Notes under the pieces: generated by a model
Seen by the model: only the letters and a program-made list of their open reading frames with translations
Databases searched by the model: none
Told to the model about the DNA's origin: nothing
Shown: positions 15,201 to 16,700 of the stretch, piece by piece
Numbering within the stretch: position 1 is the stretch's first letter
Layout of the letters: the number at the start of each line of letters is the position of its first letter
Source: Rhodoferax sp.
GTDB lineage: Bacteria; Pseudomonadota; Gammaproteobacteria; Burkholderiales; Burkholderiaceae_C
NCBI GenBank assembly: GCA_023231075.1
Contig: JALNWC010000021.1
Coordinates: 1-16,700, forward strand
DNA: 16,700 bases
Direction of reading: 5' to 3'
Program-made: the position numbers and the translations under genes

Positions 15201-15360
15201 AGTTGGGGTCAGAGCACGTCGCTTCGCGAGTGGTCTGACCCACAAAGCATCAAATTAGTTGAGGTCAGAGCACGTCGCTTCGCGAGTGGTCTGACCCGCA
15301 AAGCATCAAATTTGTTGAGGTCAGAGCACGTCGCTTCGCGAGTGGTCTGACCCGCAAAGC
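15201..15360 (-). repeat. Right array: three 56-bp hairpin repeat units in inverse orientation
   Basis: Cores lie at 15206-15241, 15262-15297 and 15318-15353, exactly 56 bp apart, and are the reverse complement of the left array. The first is identical to the left cores, and 41 bp (core plus CAACT) match copy 2 perfectly as an inverted repeat. The other two cores differ at one outer base (AGGTCAGA for GGGTCAGA). The 20-bp spacers are related but diverged (for example ACAAAGCATC-AAATTAGTTG and GCAAAGCATC-AAATTTGTTG). The array occupies nearly all the space immediately upstream of the yciH start codon. Confidence 0.95.
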
Positions 15361-15435
15361 ATCACCTTGAGATTGTCCCGCAGAAGGCCGCCGGATCAGC
15401 CAAAATAGCCACCCACCCCATTCAAAGGAAAGTAA

Positions 15436-15663
15436 ATGTCACGTCCCAGTGTTTGGGCACCCAAAATAGTCGCCTTGATCAAGGGCGGCAACAGCTCGGC
15501 AGCCATTGCCCAGATCAAGGTGGCCCCCACCGTGAAAGACCTGCAGGACCTGCGCAAGCTGCTCATGGCAGCCAATTTGCTCAAGTCCCAGCCCAATGTG
15601 GACGCGGCGACCCAGGACATGATCGCCGAGTTATCAGCGCCCCGGCTGCACCGCTCGCCCTGA
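15436..15663 (+). CDS. Small protein of unknown function
   Basis: A 75-residue soluble protein, moderately basic, with no signal peptide, membrane helix or known motif. It contains a repeated-looking helical pattern (WAPKIVALIKGGNSSAAIAQIKVAPTVKDL, of which VALIKGG, AAIAQIKVAPT and DLQDLRKLL are the notable parts). I recall similar short hypothetical proteins in Comamonadaceae but no function. The start is well supported: AAGGAA (15425-15430) lies five bases before the ATG. An AT-rich CAAAAT at 15401-15406 may be its -10 box. The gene sits between the right hairpin array and nagZ, with which it converges; the two stop codons are separated by only two bases. Confidence 0.65.
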   Translation: MSRPSVWAPKIVALIKGGNSSAAIAQIKVAPTVKDLQDLRKLLMAANLLKSQPNVDAATQDMIAELSAPRLHRSP

Positions 15664-15665
15664 AT

Positions 15666-16700
15666 TTACGGCAGCAGGTCGAGCGCCTGCATGTAGGCGG
15701 GCTGCACCATCAGGTCGTCCCACGGCATGGCACGGCTGGCCGGCAACATGGCCAACCGGCGTTCTTCGCTGGCGTCACTCGCTTGCCACTGGCCCTTGAG
15801 TTGCGCTTCGGTCAGGCCGTTGATCAAGGCATCGAGCTCGGCGCCCTCGCCCATCGACTGGTTGCACAGCAGCACCATGTCGCAACCCGCATTCAGCGCC
15901 GCCACGGCCGCCTGGGTCGGGCTGACCGGCTGGCCGTCCAGCACGCGGGCACCGGCCATGGACAGGTCGTCACTGAACACCGCCCCGGTAAAGCCGAGCT
16001 GGCCGCGCAGGATCTCGCCCAGCCACCTGCCGGAAAAACAGGCCGGACGCGCGTCTACCCTGGGGTAGATCACATGCGCCGGCATGACGCTGGTGAGCGC
16101 CGTGCCGAGCCAGTCATAGGGCCGGGCATCATCGGCCAGAATGGCCTTGAGGCTGCGCTTGTCGACCGGAATGTCGGTGTGCGAATCGGCTTTGACAAAG
16201 CCATGGCCCGGAAAATGTTTGCCGCAGTTGGCCATGCCGCTTTGCAACAAGCCGTGCATCAGGCTCTTGGCCAGCAAAGTCACCACGCGCGGGTCGCGAT
16301 GAAGTGCGCGGTTGCCAATCACGCTGCTCTCACCGTAATCCAGGTCCAGCACCGGGGTAAAGCTCAGGTCAACGCCGCAAGCGCGCAGCTCGGCGCCCAG
16401 CACGTAACCACAGGCGGTGGCGGCGCGGGTGGCGCGCAGGGCACCGCTGCCCTCGCCCGCCTTGCCGTCTTGCAGCCACAACTCGCCCAGCGCGCGCATG
16501 GGCGGCAAATGGGTAAAACCATCGGTCTTGAAACGCTGCACCCGGCCGCCTTCATGGTCGACACAAATCAGCAAATCCTTGCGCACCTTCTTGATGCTGT
16601 GGCACAAGGCCGTGAGCTGGTCGCGGCTTTGCCAGTTGCGGGCAAACAGGATCATGCCGCCCACCAGCGGGTGTTTCAGCCGCTGCTTGTCTTGTTTGCT
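15666..16700 (-). CDS. nagZ: Beta-N-acetylhexosaminidase NagZ (5' end outside the window)
   Basis: A GH3-family cytosolic enzyme, 344 residues visible. The frame is open without a stop to the window edge, reading RLKHPLVGGMILFARN, which matches the family a short way in from its start, so perhaps 15-20 residues are missing. Diagnostic motifs are VDHEGGRVQRF, CGKHFPGHGFVKADSHTD (with the catalytic-loop His in D-S-H) and FSDDLSMAGA (about 15957-15979), which holds the aspartate nucleophile. NagZ removes GlcNAc from GlcNAc-1,6-anhydroMurNAc peptides in cell-wall recycling and, in species with AmpR/AmpC, helps make the signal for beta-lactamase induction. The internal GTG at 16664 and ATG at 16655 are not the start. 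Confidence 0.95.
   Translation of the reverse strand, partial: SKQDKQRLKHPLVGGMILFARNWQSRDQLTALCHSIKKVRKDLLICVDHEGGRVQRFKTDGFTHLPPMRALGELWLQDGKAGEGSGALRATRAATACGYVLGAELRACGVDLSFTPVLDLDYGESSVIGNRALHRDPRVVTLLAKSLMHGLLQSGMANCGKHFPGHGFVKADSHTDIPVDKRSLKAILADDARPYDWLGTALTSVMPAHVIYPRVDARPACFSGRWLGEILRGQLGFTGAVFSDDLSMAGARVLDGQPVSPTQAAVAALNAGCDMVLLCNQSMGEGAELDALINGLTEAQLKGQWQASDASEERRLAMLPASRAMPWDDLMVQPAYMQALDLLP

Noticed and set aside
14521..15360. Hairpin arrays as a CRISPR array
   Set aside because: Spacers are similar to one another rather than unique, repeats switch orientation across the operon, and no cas genes are present.

Overview
The window looks like a chromosomal segment of a betaproteobacterium in the Comamonadaceae (Rhodoferax/Polaromonas type). 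This is inferred from the high GC content, the protein families, the dsbC–M61 peptidase–enoyl-CoA hydratase run, and the frequent TACAAT/TAAAAT-like boxes directly before start codons. No rRNA, CRISPR array, replication origin or complete transposon is visible.

Left part (1-6400): a YqaA-type membrane protein (+) overlaps the 3' end of the ATPase gene ychF (-). Divergent from ychF runs a plus-strand series: a UbiH-family FAD hydroxylase, a periplasmic DsbC-type disulfide isomerase, a cytosolic M61 aminopeptidase with a PDZ domain (TGATG coupling to dsbC), an enoyl-CoA hydratase and a tRNA-Met(CAT) gene ending in a strong intrinsic terminator.

Accessory strip (6400-7520): behind the tRNA lie short G-rich direct repeats, a brnT-brnA toxin-antitoxin pair (-), and a broken small coiled-coil/membrane protein gene (-). 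The last has an in-frame stop and an apparent internal deletion. The strip looks like a decayed insertion at a tRNA gene. A DUF6172 gene (-) follows.

Middle (8000-13970): a DEAD-box RNA helicase whose motif II reads DETD, then miaB, whose last codons and stop lie inside a two-hairpin intergenic repeat. Next comes a minus-strand TRAP transporter operon in the order DctQ-DctM-DctP, for uptake of an unidentified carboxylate. A YgjP-like zinc metallopeptidase is divergent from it.

Right part (14500-16700): the most unusual structure. Five near-identical 36-nt hairpin units, at exactly 56-bp spacing within each array, form two arrays in opposite orientation: two copies on the left and three on the right. 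They bracket a two-gene minus-strand operon, yciH (SUI1/eIF1-like) and a DUF3820 gene. One array lies immediately upstream of the yciH start codon. The other encodes the last 13 or so residues and the stop codon of the DUF3820 protein. A small conserved-looking plus-strand gene of unknown function and the 3' part of nagZ (-, running off the window) close the segment.
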